Assembly: GCA_026387405.1 (NCBI GenBank)
Contig: JAPLLV010000030.1
Span: forward strand, 1 to 53,609
Origin: Candidatus Omnitrophota bacterium
GTDB lineage: Bacteria; Omnitrophota; Gorgyraeia; Gygaellales; Profunditerraquicolaceae
DNA: 53,609 bases
Direction of reading: 5' to 3'
The notes under the pieces were generated by a model. It made no database searches, was not told the DNA's origin, and was given only the letters and a program-made list of their open reading frames with translations. This document shows positions 1 through 7,887 of this stretch, piece by piece. How positions within the stretch are numbered: the first letter of the stretch is position 1; each line of letters starts with the position of its first letter. The position numbers were made by a program, and so were the translations under genes.

Positions 1-28
1 CTTCGTCGCTATCGCTCCTCGCAATGAC
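1..28. repeat. right end of an ATTGCGAG-type palindromic repeat
   Basis: The first 28 bases end in CTCGCAATGAC, the same terminus as the complete copy at 1498-1592. The left half lies outside the window. It sits just beyond the 3' end of the first gene, so it is an intergenic repeat and not part of a gene. Confidence 0.6.
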
Positions 29-49
29 AATTTGCTTAGTGCGTTCGTA

Positions 50-1000
50 TCAATCCAGCTCTTCTCCCACCAGACTCTCATAAAATTCCCGGTAATTTTC
101 TTTCTTGGCGCTGTTACGCAGGACCATTGCCGCCTTGGGATGTTCATCCAGTATTCCGGTTATGGCGTAAGGAATTATATAACCCCATTCTATTTTATTC
201 CGCAGGGGGATAAATTCGTTGGAGATAAGGTCCAGTATAGGGCGTATGTCGAACTTGGGATTCTTCAAGAAACCGATCAACAGCTCAAGGGGGCAGTTTC
301 CCGCTGCCCTGCCAAGACCGTAGACCGTCCCATCCACAAAATTGGCATCATGGATGATTGCCTCAATGGTATTGCCAAAGGCGAGTTGCTGGTTGTTATG
401 GGCATGGATCCCGACCTCTTTGGATTTTAGGATACTCTTGAATTTCTTTACCAGGAACTCTATTGATTCCTGATACAACGCCCCAAAGCTATCCACTAAA
501 TAAATTACATCGGCCTTGCACTCCTCTTCCAGCTGATGCAGTGCCTCGTTCAACTCGTTATCCAGGGCGCGCGAAATCGCCATTATATTCACCGTTGTCT
601 CATAACCCTTATCCGCGAAATGGTTCACCAGGAATATCGCCTTATCGATATCCTTTACGTAAGAGGCAACCCGCACCATATGCACGGGGCTCTCTTTACG
701 CGGCAGGACGTCCTCTATATCCACGCGGTCCACGTCCACCATCACCGATATCTTGGTTTTGGATTCAATGCCGTCAATGATCTTTCTGATATGGTCGTCG
801 TCGCAGAATTTCCACTTGCCGAAATCTTTTTGCGAAAACAGTTTCTTGGAATTCTTATAGCCTATCTCCATATAATCCACTCCGGCAGCCGAAAGCGCTT
901 TATAGACCTCCCTGACAAACCGGTCGTCGAAATCGTGATTGTTGATCAGGCCGCCGTCGCGGATAGTGCAGTCAAATACCTTGATCTTTTCCCTGAACAT
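50..1000 (-). CDS. HMGL-like aldolase/acyltransferase superfamily protein
   Basis: The 316-residue protein opens with FDCTIRDGG, the metal-binding start of the DRE-TIM metallolyase barrel (HMG-CoA lyase, isopropylmalate synthase and 4-hydroxy-2-oxovalerate aldolase relatives). It later has the metal-ligand motif HAHNN near residue 198. A typical C-terminal regulatory domain is absent, so it resembles the stand-alone aldolase-domain proteins often found near sugar or polysaccharide genes. The exact substrate cannot be read from the sequence. It lies 2 bases downstream of yqeY and is probably the last gene of the operon. Superfamily membership is secure; the reaction is unknown. Confidence 0.8.
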   Translation of the reverse strand: MFREKIKVFDCTIRDGGLINNHDFDDRFVREVYKALSAAGVDYMEIGYKNSKKLFSQKDFGKWKFCDDDHIRKIIDGIESKTKISVMVDVDRVDIEDVLPRKESPVHMVRVASYVKDIDKAIFLVNHFADKGYETTVNIMAISRALDNELNEALHQLEEECKADVIYLVDSFGALYQESIEFLVKKFKSILKSKEVGIHAHNNQQLAFGNTIEAIIHDANFVDGTVYGLGRAAGNCPLELLIGFLKNPKFDIRPILDLISNEFIPLRNKIEWGYIIPYAITGILDEHPKAAMVLRNSAKKENYREFYESLVGEELD

Positions 1001-1002
1001 TA

Positions 1003-1467
1003 TTATTCCTCCGTTTTTACGTCCGGCTGGAGCTTTGCCTTGACTAATTCACTTACAATCTTGCCGTCCGCTCGCCCCGCGATTTTCTGGGTAACCTCTT
1101 TCATCACCTTCCCCATATCCTTCAGGCCTTGCGCGCCGAGTGCCCCAACCGCATCATCGATTATCTTCTTGATCTCCTCCATCGGCAATTCCTTGGGCAG
1201 GTAGGATTTGAGTATTTCCATCTCTTTTTGTTCCTTATCCGCCAGGTCCTGACGAGCGCCTTTAGTAAATTGTTCGATAGAATCCTGGCGCGCCTTGATC
1301 TGTTTGCGGATGACCGCTATTGTTTCCTCATCATCCAGCTTGTTCTTTTTCCTGGCTATCGCCACATTCAACATATCCGCGCGCAAGAAATTCAGCACCG
1401 ACTTCTTAAGTTCATCCCTGTTCTTCATTGCCTCTTTGTAGTCCTGCAAAATTTTTTCTTCTAACAT
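1003..1467 (-). CDS. yqeY: GatB/YqeY domain protein
   Basis: The 154-residue protein matches the stand-alone YqeY family. It has the N-terminal helical segment with KNRDELKKSVLNFLRAD and a C-terminal half containing SYLPKELPMEEIKKIIDDA. The fold equals the C-terminal tRNA-interacting domain of the GatB subunit of Asp/Glu-tRNA amidotransferase; YqeY's own role is poorly defined. Length is as expected (about 150). It is separated from the upstream kinase gene by an ATTGCGAG repeat and is followed after 2 bases by the aldolase-like gene. Confidence 0.88.
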   Translation of the reverse strand: MLEEKILQDYKEAMKNRDELKKSVLNFLRADMLNVAIARKKNKLDDEETIAVIRKQIKARQDSIEQFTKGARQDLADKEQKEMEILKSYLPKELPMEEIKKIIDDAVGALGAQGLKDMGKVMKEVTQKIAGRADGKIVSELVKAKLQPDVKTEE

Positions 1468-1497
1468 GCTATCTCCTCTCGAAATTGTTCAATAATC

Positions 1498-1592
1498 GTC
1501 ATTGCGAGCCCCGAAGGGGCGAAGCAATCACTTTTTTAGATTGCTTCGGTCGCTTCCCTGCCTGCCGGCAGGCAGGGCTCCCTCGCAATGAC
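1498..1592. repeat. complete ATTGCGAG-type palindromic repeat with nested palindromes
   Basis: The element starts GTCATTGCGAG and ends CTCGCAATGAC. The inner arms GAAGCAATC and GATTGCTTC also pair, giving a fold-back of about 95 bases. Two small palindromes are nested in it: CCCCGAAGGGG in the left arm and the 22-base palindrome at 1556-1577 (core TGCCTGCCGGCAGGCA) in the right arm. It lies between the PfkB kinase and yqeY. Related pieces occur at 1-28, 40261-40319 and 41348-41371. Confidence 0.85.
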
Positions 1593-1605
1593 ATTGAATC
1601 TCCTC

Positions 1606-2505
1606 TTAGAAACGGGTTATTTTTTTGAAATGCGCCATCCGCTGTTCCATTTGCCGCATGGTCAATGTGCTGGTCTTATCCACTCCGAAATCTTCGACAT
1701 TAAAAGAGGCGGCGATCGTCCCGTAGGCGAGCGCCTTTCTGATATTCGCCTCGTTTATCCTCTCTTTCTTGACAAGATACCCCATAAATCCTCCGGCAAA
1801 GGTATCTCCGGCTCCGGTGGGGTCGATCACCTTATCCGTGGGATATGCCGGCAGAGAAAAAACGAATCTGTCGCTATAGAGCAGTATACCGTGCTCGCCT
1901 TTCTTTATAAGCACCATTTGCGGCCCGAACGAACGCAAGCGCCTGGCTGCCTTTAACAGGTTATTTTCTCCGGACAAATCCCTGGCTTCCTGGTCATTGG
2001 CTACGTAAATATTTACTTTTTTCAAGAGCCTTAAGAGTGACGGCCGCTTATTCTGGATCCAATAATTCATGCTGTCTAGCCCCACGAAAACCGGTTCGCG
2101 CATCTCTTCCAGAAGCCGCCTTTGAATATCCGGATCGACATTGGCGAGAAATACATACTTTATCGCCTTCTGCTGCTTAGCTACCTCTGGTTTGAATGTG
2201 GAAAGCACGCCCAGTTCCGTATTCAGGGTGAGCGCAGAATTAAGGTCCCCCTGATACTCGCCTTCCCATTTAAAGGTCATCCCCTTCTCCTTGATAAGCG
2301 AGGTGAGGACTATGCCTTTGGCCTTGAGGAATTCGATATGTTCCCGGGGGAAATCCTCTCCGACGATCGCTACCAGGTTCACGGTAGTAAAAAGACGCGC
2401 GGACATGGAAAAATGCACGGCAGAACCTCCCAGCATGTGGATCCTTTTGCCAAAAGGGGTCTTTACCGTATCCAGCGCAACTGTGCCTAATACAAGTATG
2501 CTCAT
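1606..2505 (-). CDS. PfkB family carbohydrate/nucleoside kinase
   Basis: Starting at the ATG of MSILVLGTVALD, the protein has 299 residues. It shows the PfkB N-terminal GGSAVHFSMSARLF glycine-rich region and the C-terminal signature DPTGAGDTFAGGFMGYL, where the GAGD aspartate is the catalytic base. A longer reading frame exists upstream, but this ATG gives an ATGA overlap with uppP, so I prefer it. The family phosphorylates sugars, adenosine or related alcohols with ATP; the substrate is not identifiable here. The upstream neighbour is uppP; a repeat element follows. Confidence 0.85.
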   Translation of the reverse strand: MSILVLGTVALDTVKTPFGKRIHMLGGSAVHFSMSARLFTTVNLVAIVGEDFPREHIEFLKAKGIVLTSLIKEKGMTFKWEGEYQGDLNSALTLNTELGVLSTFKPEVAKQQKAIKYVFLANVDPDIQRRLLEEMREPVFVGLDSMNYWIQNKRPSLLRLLKKVNIYVANDQEARDLSGENNLLKAARRLRSFGPQMVLIKKGEHGILLYSDRFVFSLPAYPTDKVIDPTGAGDTFAGGFMGYLVKKERINEANIRKALAYGTIAASFNVEDFGVDKTSTLTMRQMEQRMAHFKKITRF

Positions 2506-3245
2506 TTTACTAATAATAAGGTTAATGCTGCCGCTATAATACAATAATAACCGAAATAATGCAATTTTGCCTTCTGCATGATCTTTTTTAATAGCCACAG
2601 GGCGGCAAGCCCCGTCAGAAAACTAAAGATAAAACCTACGGTGAAATTTTTAAAGTTGGACTTTAAAGCAAAGTCGATATCCCTACCTTCCAATAAACCC
2701 GCGCCCAATATTGCCGGTATGGAAGCGAGGAATGAAAAACTGAAGCTGAGCTCCCTGCTGATACCTCTGAATAACAGGGTAGAAATAGTGATACCGGAAC
2801 GAGAGATCCCCGGGATTATGGCTAACCCCTGCGTGACGCCCAGGATCACCGCGTCCTTGATGCCGACGGCCTTCCTTTCTCCGTCGGAGAATCTCCTGGT
2901 CAATAAAAGCACGAGCCCTGTGATGATCCAGGCAATGCCGATGGCCTTACTGGAATCAAACATGCCCTCAAAAAGATGTTTACCGCATACGCCTATAATT
3001 CCAGTGATCAGGGTAACTATGATTATAAAGGAGGATATTCTCAAGCTGCGCATTGCAGCCCATATATCTTTAAAGAAAAAGATAATCACTGCCAAGGCCG
3101 TGCCAAAATGTAAGACTACGGACAGGGCTACCACATCCTTAGTCATGCCTAATAACTTCTGTAAGATAGCCAAGTGTCCGGAGCTGGAGACCGGGAAGAA
3201 TTCCGTGAATCCCTGGATAATACCTAAGAGTATATATTTCAACAT
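2502..3245 (-). CDS. uppP: undecaprenyl-diphosphatase
   Basis: This 247-residue multi-pass membrane protein carries both BacA/UppP signatures: QGFTEFFPVSSSGHL near the N-terminus (glutamate-rich motif plus SSSGH) and PGISRSGITI in the middle. The enzyme dephosphorylates undecaprenyl pyrophosphate at the inner membrane to recycle the carrier lipid for peptidoglycan and O-antigen. Length is normal for the family (about 250-280). Its stop codon overlaps the kinase start as ATGA, indicating translational coupling. Confidence 0.95.
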   Translation of the reverse strand: MLKYILLGIIQGFTEFFPVSSSGHLAILQKLLGMTKDVVALSVVLHFGTALAVIIFFFKDIWAAMRSLRISSFIIIVTLITGIIGVCGKHLFEGMFDSSKAIGIAWIITGLVLLLTRRFSDGERKAVGIKDAVILGVTQGLAIIPGISRSGITISTLLFRGISRELSFSFSFLASIPAILGAGLLEGRDIDFALKSNFKNFTVGFIFSFLTGLAALWLLKKIMQKAKLHYFGYYCIIAAALTLLLVK

Positions 3246-3265
3246 AGGGTTATTAAACTCCCTTT

Positions 3266-5089
3266 TTATATGGCATCAAAAACTTTTCGCAATGCCTGAT
3301 CCGCCAGATCCTTGTCCCAATTATGAGCCGTCAGTTCACGAAGGACCGCATCACGTGAAACACCCTGGGATCTCTTAGCCAGGATATAAGTCACTAATAT
3401 CTCCAGGTTGTATTTCTGTATATCATCCAGGTAGGAGGCTAACGGCCTTTCTCTCTCCTGCCTGTTGATGAGGTATGCCGCACCCGCGAATAACAAAGGT
3501 ATTGCTAACACAAAGACCGATCCCCCGAATAGATACGCGCTGCCGGGGCTTAATATATGCGCAGCTATCCCCCAGAAGACATCAAATAAATAATGCGCCA
3601 CGATCAGGGGAATAAGCCCATAACGTAGGAATATAAAACCGTACAATAATCCTATAACGCTGACTTCAATGCCCCTGAACCATACCGGGAATACGGGATA
3701 GGCGGTATGGCCGAACCCCCAGATAAAAGCAGAAAACACAACTGCCAGGACCGTATTTTTAAGATATTTTTTTGCCCAGCTTATGCCAAAGATGCGGAAC
3801 ATTACTTCCTCGTTAAGGCTGGCGCTTATACCTATCGCGAAAGCGCTCAGGAACGGGATATGCGCCGAAGAAAACTGCGCGAGGTTAATCCATTCCTTCC
3901 ATACCCCCAGGTATCTCTGGCCAAGGGAAAAAAGCCCGGCCTGCAGCCCCAGCATGATGAAAAATACGATGTAACCGAACAAGATCGATTTAGCCACCTG
4001 GCGGCTGCAAAAGGTAGATTTAAGATAGTGCGAGAACCCGCTATAGCGCATGTCCGGAAATACCTCGCCTGCTAGGCCCTCGCCGGCCAGGCCCGGGAAT
4101 ATGAGCGCGGCGCTGGCCAGAATTATGCTGATCATGACGTTAGCAAAATAAATACCCATATACGAAACAAAGGAAACGCTTGTGGGATAGTCTATGATCT
4201 TAGACGGAAGATTGTCAAAAATATATATAATATTAACTAGGGCTATGAAAACCGCCAGGGACAAAAACCATTTTTTACAGATGCGGCTTATCACGGCGTT
4301 TCTTTTCTTAACCACTATGAATATTGAAAATACCAGAAGAAAAATAAATACCAAAAAATGAAAACTATAGATATACTGCCCGAGGGTAAGCTGATTCTCG
4401 ATAAAACGCTGAAATTTCTCAGGCACATCCAGGCTCGGCCCATAAAATTTCCTTATTTCGTCTCCGGAAACAGTAGCTCCCACAAGCAGCTTTGCCCCGC
4501 CCTGGTCCTTCTTCCAGGGGATATAAACGCCCTTCTTTTCCCAGGAAAAGCTGTAATCGGTCCTCTTTTCAAAACGGGTTTCCTTCTCCTCGTGAAAATC
4601 ATATTCTTCTAATTTTATCCCCAGAGAGTTTCTTAAGAAATCTTCGGCCTGCCTCCGGGAAATTTCTTTTTCCAGATTCGGGCGCGAGGCGATATCTTCT
4701 ATAAGATGCCTGAAACTTATCACCCTGCCGTTTCTAGGACTGATATCTACCAGATACTCCTCTTTCTGGAACTCCTTGAAGAACCTGACCTGCCAGTAGA
4801 ATAGTTCATAATCATTCCGGCGGATGAATTCGCTCTCCTTTTTGAAACCGATCGTCTTTTGCAGGTATCGGTCTGTCCAGTCATCGCTGTTAAATACAAC
4901 CACCTTCTTATATGAGCGGGTATCCACTCCGCGTAAGACGAGGTAATCTTCGGCCTTAAGCGCGGCTGTGGATTTATCTACGGATAGGTTTACGAACGAA
5001 AACTGCTCGTATCCGAACTTAAGCCAGAGCGCAAAGGCTGCCAGCGCGATGAGCAGAAAAATTACCCATTCTTTAAGGGATATCTTCAT
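3266..5089 (-). CDS. CPBP family intramembrane metalloprotease with large N-terminal domain
   Basis: The 607-residue protein has an N-terminal membrane anchor (residues 6-24) and an extracytoplasmic region to about 240 that resembles PepSY-like beta-sheet segments. A multi-helix core follows. CPBP/Abi motifs are present: EEVMFR at 427-432, WGFGHTAYP at about 457-465, and AHYLFDVFWG at 498-507, giving the glutamate and histidine metal ligands. The family includes Rce1-type CAAX proteases and bacteriocin-immunity proteins. The added N-terminal domain makes it about twice the usual CPBP length. It abuts the pseudouridine synthase gene with no gap. The substrate is unknown. Confidence 0.8.
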   Translation of the reverse strand: MKISLKEWVIFLLIALAAFALWLKFGYEQFSFVNLSVDKSTAALKAEDYLVLRGVDTRSYKKVVVFNSDDWTDRYLQKTIGFKKESEFIRRNDYELFYWQVRFFKEFQKEEYLVDISPRNGRVISFRHLIEDIASRPNLEKEISRRQAEDFLRNSLGIKLEEYDFHEEKETRFEKRTDYSFSWEKKGVYIPWKKDQGGAKLLVGATVSGDEIRKFYGPSLDVPEKFQRFIENQLTLGQYIYSFHFLVFIFLLVFSIFIVVKKRNAVISRICKKWFLSLAVFIALVNIIYIFDNLPSKIIDYPTSVSFVSYMGIYFANVMISIILASAALIFPGLAGEGLAGEVFPDMRYSGFSHYLKSTFCSRQVAKSILFGYIVFFIMLGLQAGLFSLGQRYLGVWKEWINLAQFSSAHIPFLSAFAIGISASLNEEVMFRIFGISWAKKYLKNTVLAVVFSAFIWGFGHTAYPVFPVWFRGIEVSVIGLLYGFIFLRYGLIPLIVAHYLFDVFWGIAAHILSPGSAYLFGGSVFVLAIPLLFAGAAYLINRQERERPLASYLDDIQKYNLEILVTYILAKRSQGVSRDAVLRELTAHNWDKDLADQALRKVFDAI

Positions 5090-5719
5090 TTAATCTTTAT
5101 GCTTTTTTAGAAAATCCTCAAAATCCTGCTCCGGGCCGGAATCTAAACGCAAGGCCTTATTATTGATAGGGTGCGTGAATTCCAGGGTATTGGCGTGTAA
5201 CATAAGCCTCTTGGCCTTTAATTTGTAGTCTTTACGAAAAGCGAATTTCGTATCTCCGACTACAGGATGTCCGATGTATTTAAAATGGATGCGGATCTGA
5301 TTTTTTCTTCCGGTCTTAGGCATAACCTCGACCACGCTAAAATATGCCCTCTCTTCTATAACCCTGTAATTAGTTACCGCGCTAAGCCTCTCGATGGGCG
5401 TGTCTATAACGCCCTGTTTTTGTTTCAAGATACCCTGCACAAAGGCAATATAAGTTTTCTTCACTTTTTTATCGTGGAACAAAGCCATCATCTTCTTCTG
5501 GATGGATTTGCCCTTAGCATACACTATTAGACCCGATGTCTCCCTGTCTAAGCGATGAGCCGGATGAAGGCGGTAGGCCTGGCCTCTCTCTTTGGCATCG
5601 TCATTTAAGATACTGGTAAGGGTGCGCGTTTCATTGCGCGGGGTAGGGATGGTCAGGAGCCCCGACGGCTTATTCAAAACCATAATAAACTCATCTTCAT
5701 AGACTATAGGGATATTCAT
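5090..5719 (-). CDS. RluA-family pseudouridine synthase
   Basis: The protein has 209 residues when begun at the ATG of MNIPIVYEDEF. The catalytic motif HRLDRETSGLIVYAK contains the aspartate that attacks the target uridine. RluA-type C-terminal motifs HQ/KNQIRIHF and GHPVVGD also appear. There is no N-terminal S4 domain, so it belongs to the short RluA/RluC-like group acting on rRNA or tRNA. An in-frame TTG at 5740 would add seven residues but falls inside a palindromic repeat, so I chose 5719. Confidence 0.88.
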   Translation of the reverse strand: MNIPIVYEDEFIMVLNKPSGLLTIPTPRNETRTLTSILNDDAKERGQAYRLHPAHRLDRETSGLIVYAKGKSIQKKMMALFHDKKVKKTYIAFVQGILKQKQGVIDTPIERLSAVTNYRVIEERAYFSVVEVMPKTGRKNQIRIHFKYIGHPVVGDTKFAFRKDYKLKAKRLMLHANTLEFTHPINNKALRLDSGPEQDFEDFLKKHKD

Positions 5720-5796
5720 ATGTTCTCGACTCGGCGGCAAATTTATTCTTCGAGCTTGTCGAGAAGATAAATTTGCTCGCCTCGCTCGAACAATAT
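5720..5796. repeat. TTCTCGAC palindromic repeat, copy 1
   Basis: The element begins GTTCTCGACTCGGC and ends GCCTCGCTCGAACAATATT. Between them is a strong hairpin whose arms are CAAATTTAT-CTTCTCGA and its complement. The same two outer words occur in the element at 18244-18330. It fills the gap between nadA and the pseudouridine synthase gene. Confidence 0.75.
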
Positions 5797-5812
5797 TATT
5801 ATTTAGATTCTC

Positions 5813-6730
5813 CTATACTATCTCCAGCATCCTGTCGATCGCCTTTTTGGCGCGCAGCCGTATATCATCAGGGACGCGGACCTCTTCTTTTAATTCCTCC
5901 AGCGCCCAGAGTATCTTCTCCTGCGTTGTGCGCTTCATATTGGGGCATACGGCCGCCTCCGAAGCGGGATAAAATTCCTTGGCGGGATTATCCTTCTTGA
6001 GGCGATAGATCAACCCTACCTCGGTGCCCACGATCATCTCTTTGGCCTCTGTTTCCCTGGCAAATTTAGCCATCTGGCTGGTAGAAAGCACGGCATCGGC
6101 CATGGCCACCACCGAAGACAAACACTCCGGATGCACCATGACCTTGGCAAAGGGATGAAATGTCCTCTCGCGCCTGATATCCTCGGGTAATATCTTGGCG
6201 TGCGTGGGACAAAACCCGTTCCAGGATATGAGTTTCCTGCCCGTCTTCTTGGAAACATAATCCGCCAGGTATTTATCCGGGACAAAGATGATCTCTTTTT
6301 TGTCTTTTAGGTAATTCACCACCGTCACGGCATTGGTTGAGGTGCAGCTATAGTCCAATTCCGCCTTCACTTCCGCCGAGGTATTCACATACCCCACAAC
6401 CGCGGCCTCGGGGTGCTCTTTCTTCAATTTCCTTACGTCGGCAGCGGTGATCATATTCGCCATGGGACAGCCGGCATTGACATCAGGCATAATGACTAAT
6501 TTTTCGGGTGAGAGTATCGAGGCGGTCTCGGCCATAAAATGCACCCCGCAGAAAACTATGACCTTGGCGTTGGTATTCGCGGCCGCGCGGCTCAGCTCCA
6601 AAGAATCACCCCGGAAATCCGCGACATCCTGCACCTCCGGCAACTGATAATTATGTGCCAGGATCACGGCCTGGCGCTCTTTTTTCAATACTTCGATTTT
6701 CTTGCTTAGGTCCTGATATCTTTTATGCAT
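5813..6730 (-). CDS. nadA: quinolinate synthase
   Basis: The 305-residue protein is full length for NadA, which condenses iminoaspartate with dihydroxyacetone phosphate to make quinolinate for NAD. The family's three 4Fe-4S cysteines are visible in FCGVHFMAETA, HPECLSSV and CPNMKRTT. The substrate-binding words AHNYQ and PDVNAGCPMA are also present. No nadB or nadC is seen in the window. It is one base downstream of mnmA, so the two are probably cotranscribed. Confidence 0.95.
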   Translation of the reverse strand: MHKRYQDLSKKIEVLKKERQAVILAHNYQLPEVQDVADFRGDSLELSRAAANTNAKVIVFCGVHFMAETASILSPEKLVIMPDVNAGCPMANMITAADVRKLKKEHPEAAVVGYVNTSAEVKAELDYSCTSTNAVTVVNYLKDKKEIIFVPDKYLADYVSKKTGRKLISWNGFCPTHAKILPEDIRRERTFHPFAKVMVHPECLSSVVAMADAVLSTSQMAKFARETEAKEMIVGTEVGLIYRLKKDNPAKEFYPASEAAVCPNMKRTTQEKILWALEELKEEVRVPDDIRLRAKKAIDRMLEIV

Positions 6731-6731
6731 A

Positions 6732-7811
6732 TTAGCCCAACACCTTTCCTATAATCCCCCCGCCTACTACTCTATCTGAATCATAAAACACCGCGGATTG
6801 GCCTGGCGTTACGGCGAACTGCGGTTTGCGAAAACGTACCTCTACTGTTTTTCCTGATAACCCTAGATCGGCAAACGCTTCTTTGTGATTATACCTTATC
6901 TTCACCTTCAGGGCAATTCTCTTTTTTATAGGATCTCCGACGAAATGGATATCCCCGGCCAAGAAATCTTTGGCCAGGGCCTCATTTTTTGCGCCCACGC
7001 AGATACTGTTATTGCGGTAATCTATTTTGGTGATGTATACCGGATACCCCATAGCGATACCGAGGCCCTCGCGCTGGCCTACAGTGTAAAAGGCAATGCC
7101 CTTGTGGGAACCGATGATATTACCTTGCGTATCCAAAATATAGCCCGGTTTAATCCTGCCGTGAAAATCCGGGATCGTCTTTTGCAGGAACGTCCGGTAA
7201 TCCATATCAGGCACAAAACAGATCTCCTGGCTGCCCGGCTTGTCTGCTACCGGAAGATCAAACTTCCGGGCCAGGCTTCTTACCTCTGTCTTAGTGTAGT
7301 TACCCAGGGGAAAAAGGATATTCTTAAGCTGCTCCTGGCCCAGGCGGTATAAGAAATAAGATTGATCTTTATGTTTATCCTTTGCTTTCTTGAGAAAATG
7401 ACCAGCGCCGCTTTTTGTAATGCGCGCGTAATGGCCTGTGGCCAGAAACGCAGCTCCTAATGACAGGGCCTTCTTCAAAAGCAGGTCGAACTTCAAATAT
7501 TGGTTACACCTTACGCAAGGGTTGGGAGTCCTGCCTTTCATGTATTCCCGGCAGAAATCCTTGATCACCCGCTCTTTTAAGGCTTTTTGCATATTCAAAA
7601 CATAATGCCGGATACCCAAAGCATGCGCCACGCGCCTGGCATCCTCTATACCCTGTAAACCGCAGCAGCCTGGCCGTTTGGTTTTTGCATCAGGCAGATT
7701 GAAACACATGGTTATGCCGATCACCTCATATCCTTGTTTTTGTAATAGGGCAGCGGCTACAGAAGAATCTACGCCTCCGCTCATGGCTACTACTACGCGC
7801 TTTCTTTTCAC
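6732..7811 (-). CDS. mnmA: tRNA-specific 2-thiouridylase MnmA
   Basis: The 359-residue protein has the PP-loop SGGVDSSVAA at the N-terminus and the two catalytic cysteines in NPCVRCN and GSQEICFVPD. It has the C-terminal beta-barrel of MnmA. It adenylates U34 of Lys, Glu and Gln tRNAs and inserts sulfur. The start codon is GTG at 7811. I infer that the ancestral start was an ATG overlapping the bioA stop, displaced by the palindromic insertion at 7811-7886, which also places the ribosome site AAGG inside a hairpin arm. Cysteine desulfurase, the usual sulfur donor, is encoded at 14940-16103. Confidence 0.95.
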   Translation of the reverse strand: MKRKRVVVAMSGGVDSSVAAALLQKQGYEVIGITMCFNLPDAKTKRPGCCGLQGIEDARRVAHALGIRHYVLNMQKALKERVIKDFCREYMKGRTPNPCVRCNQYLKFDLLLKKALSLGAAFLATGHYARITKSGAGHFLKKAKDKHKDQSYFLYRLGQEQLKNILFPLGNYTKTEVRSLARKFDLPVADKPGSQEICFVPDMDYRTFLQKTIPDFHGRIKPGYILDTQGNIIGSHKGIAFYTVGQREGLGIAMGYPVYITKIDYRNNSICVGAKNEALAKDFLAGDIHFVGDPIKKRIALKVKIRYNHKEAFADLGLSGKTVEVRFRKPQFAVTPGQSAVFYDSDRVVGGGIIGKVLG

Positions 7812-7886
7812 CCCGCACCTTCTTTTTTATTCGTTAATCTGTTCATTCCCCCCGATCCTCCCAAATAATGCCTAGAAGGTGCGGGG
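7811..7886. mobile_element. 76-bp CCCCG/CGGGG palindromic micro-element with TTCA duplication
   Basis: The arms CCCCGCACCTTCT and AGAAGGTGCGGGG pair over 13 bases. On both sides stands TTCA (7807-7810 and 7887-7890), read TGAA on the coding strand. Deleting the element and one TTCA joins the bioA stop to mnmA as an ATGA overlap, the arrangement used elsewhere in this operon. Inside it, the minus strand has a 12-codon ORF, MNRLTNKKEGAG, whose TGA overlaps the GTG of mnmA. Confidence 0.75.
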
Positions 7887-7887
7887 T

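Noticed and set aside
536..1204. Plus-strand ORF of 222 codons
   Set aside because: It lies antisense to the aldolase-like and yqeY genes, both of which have clear family motifs. It has no recognisable motif.
2578..3378. Plus-strand ORF of 266 codons
   Set aside because: Antisense to uppP, which has both family signatures; a shadow frame.
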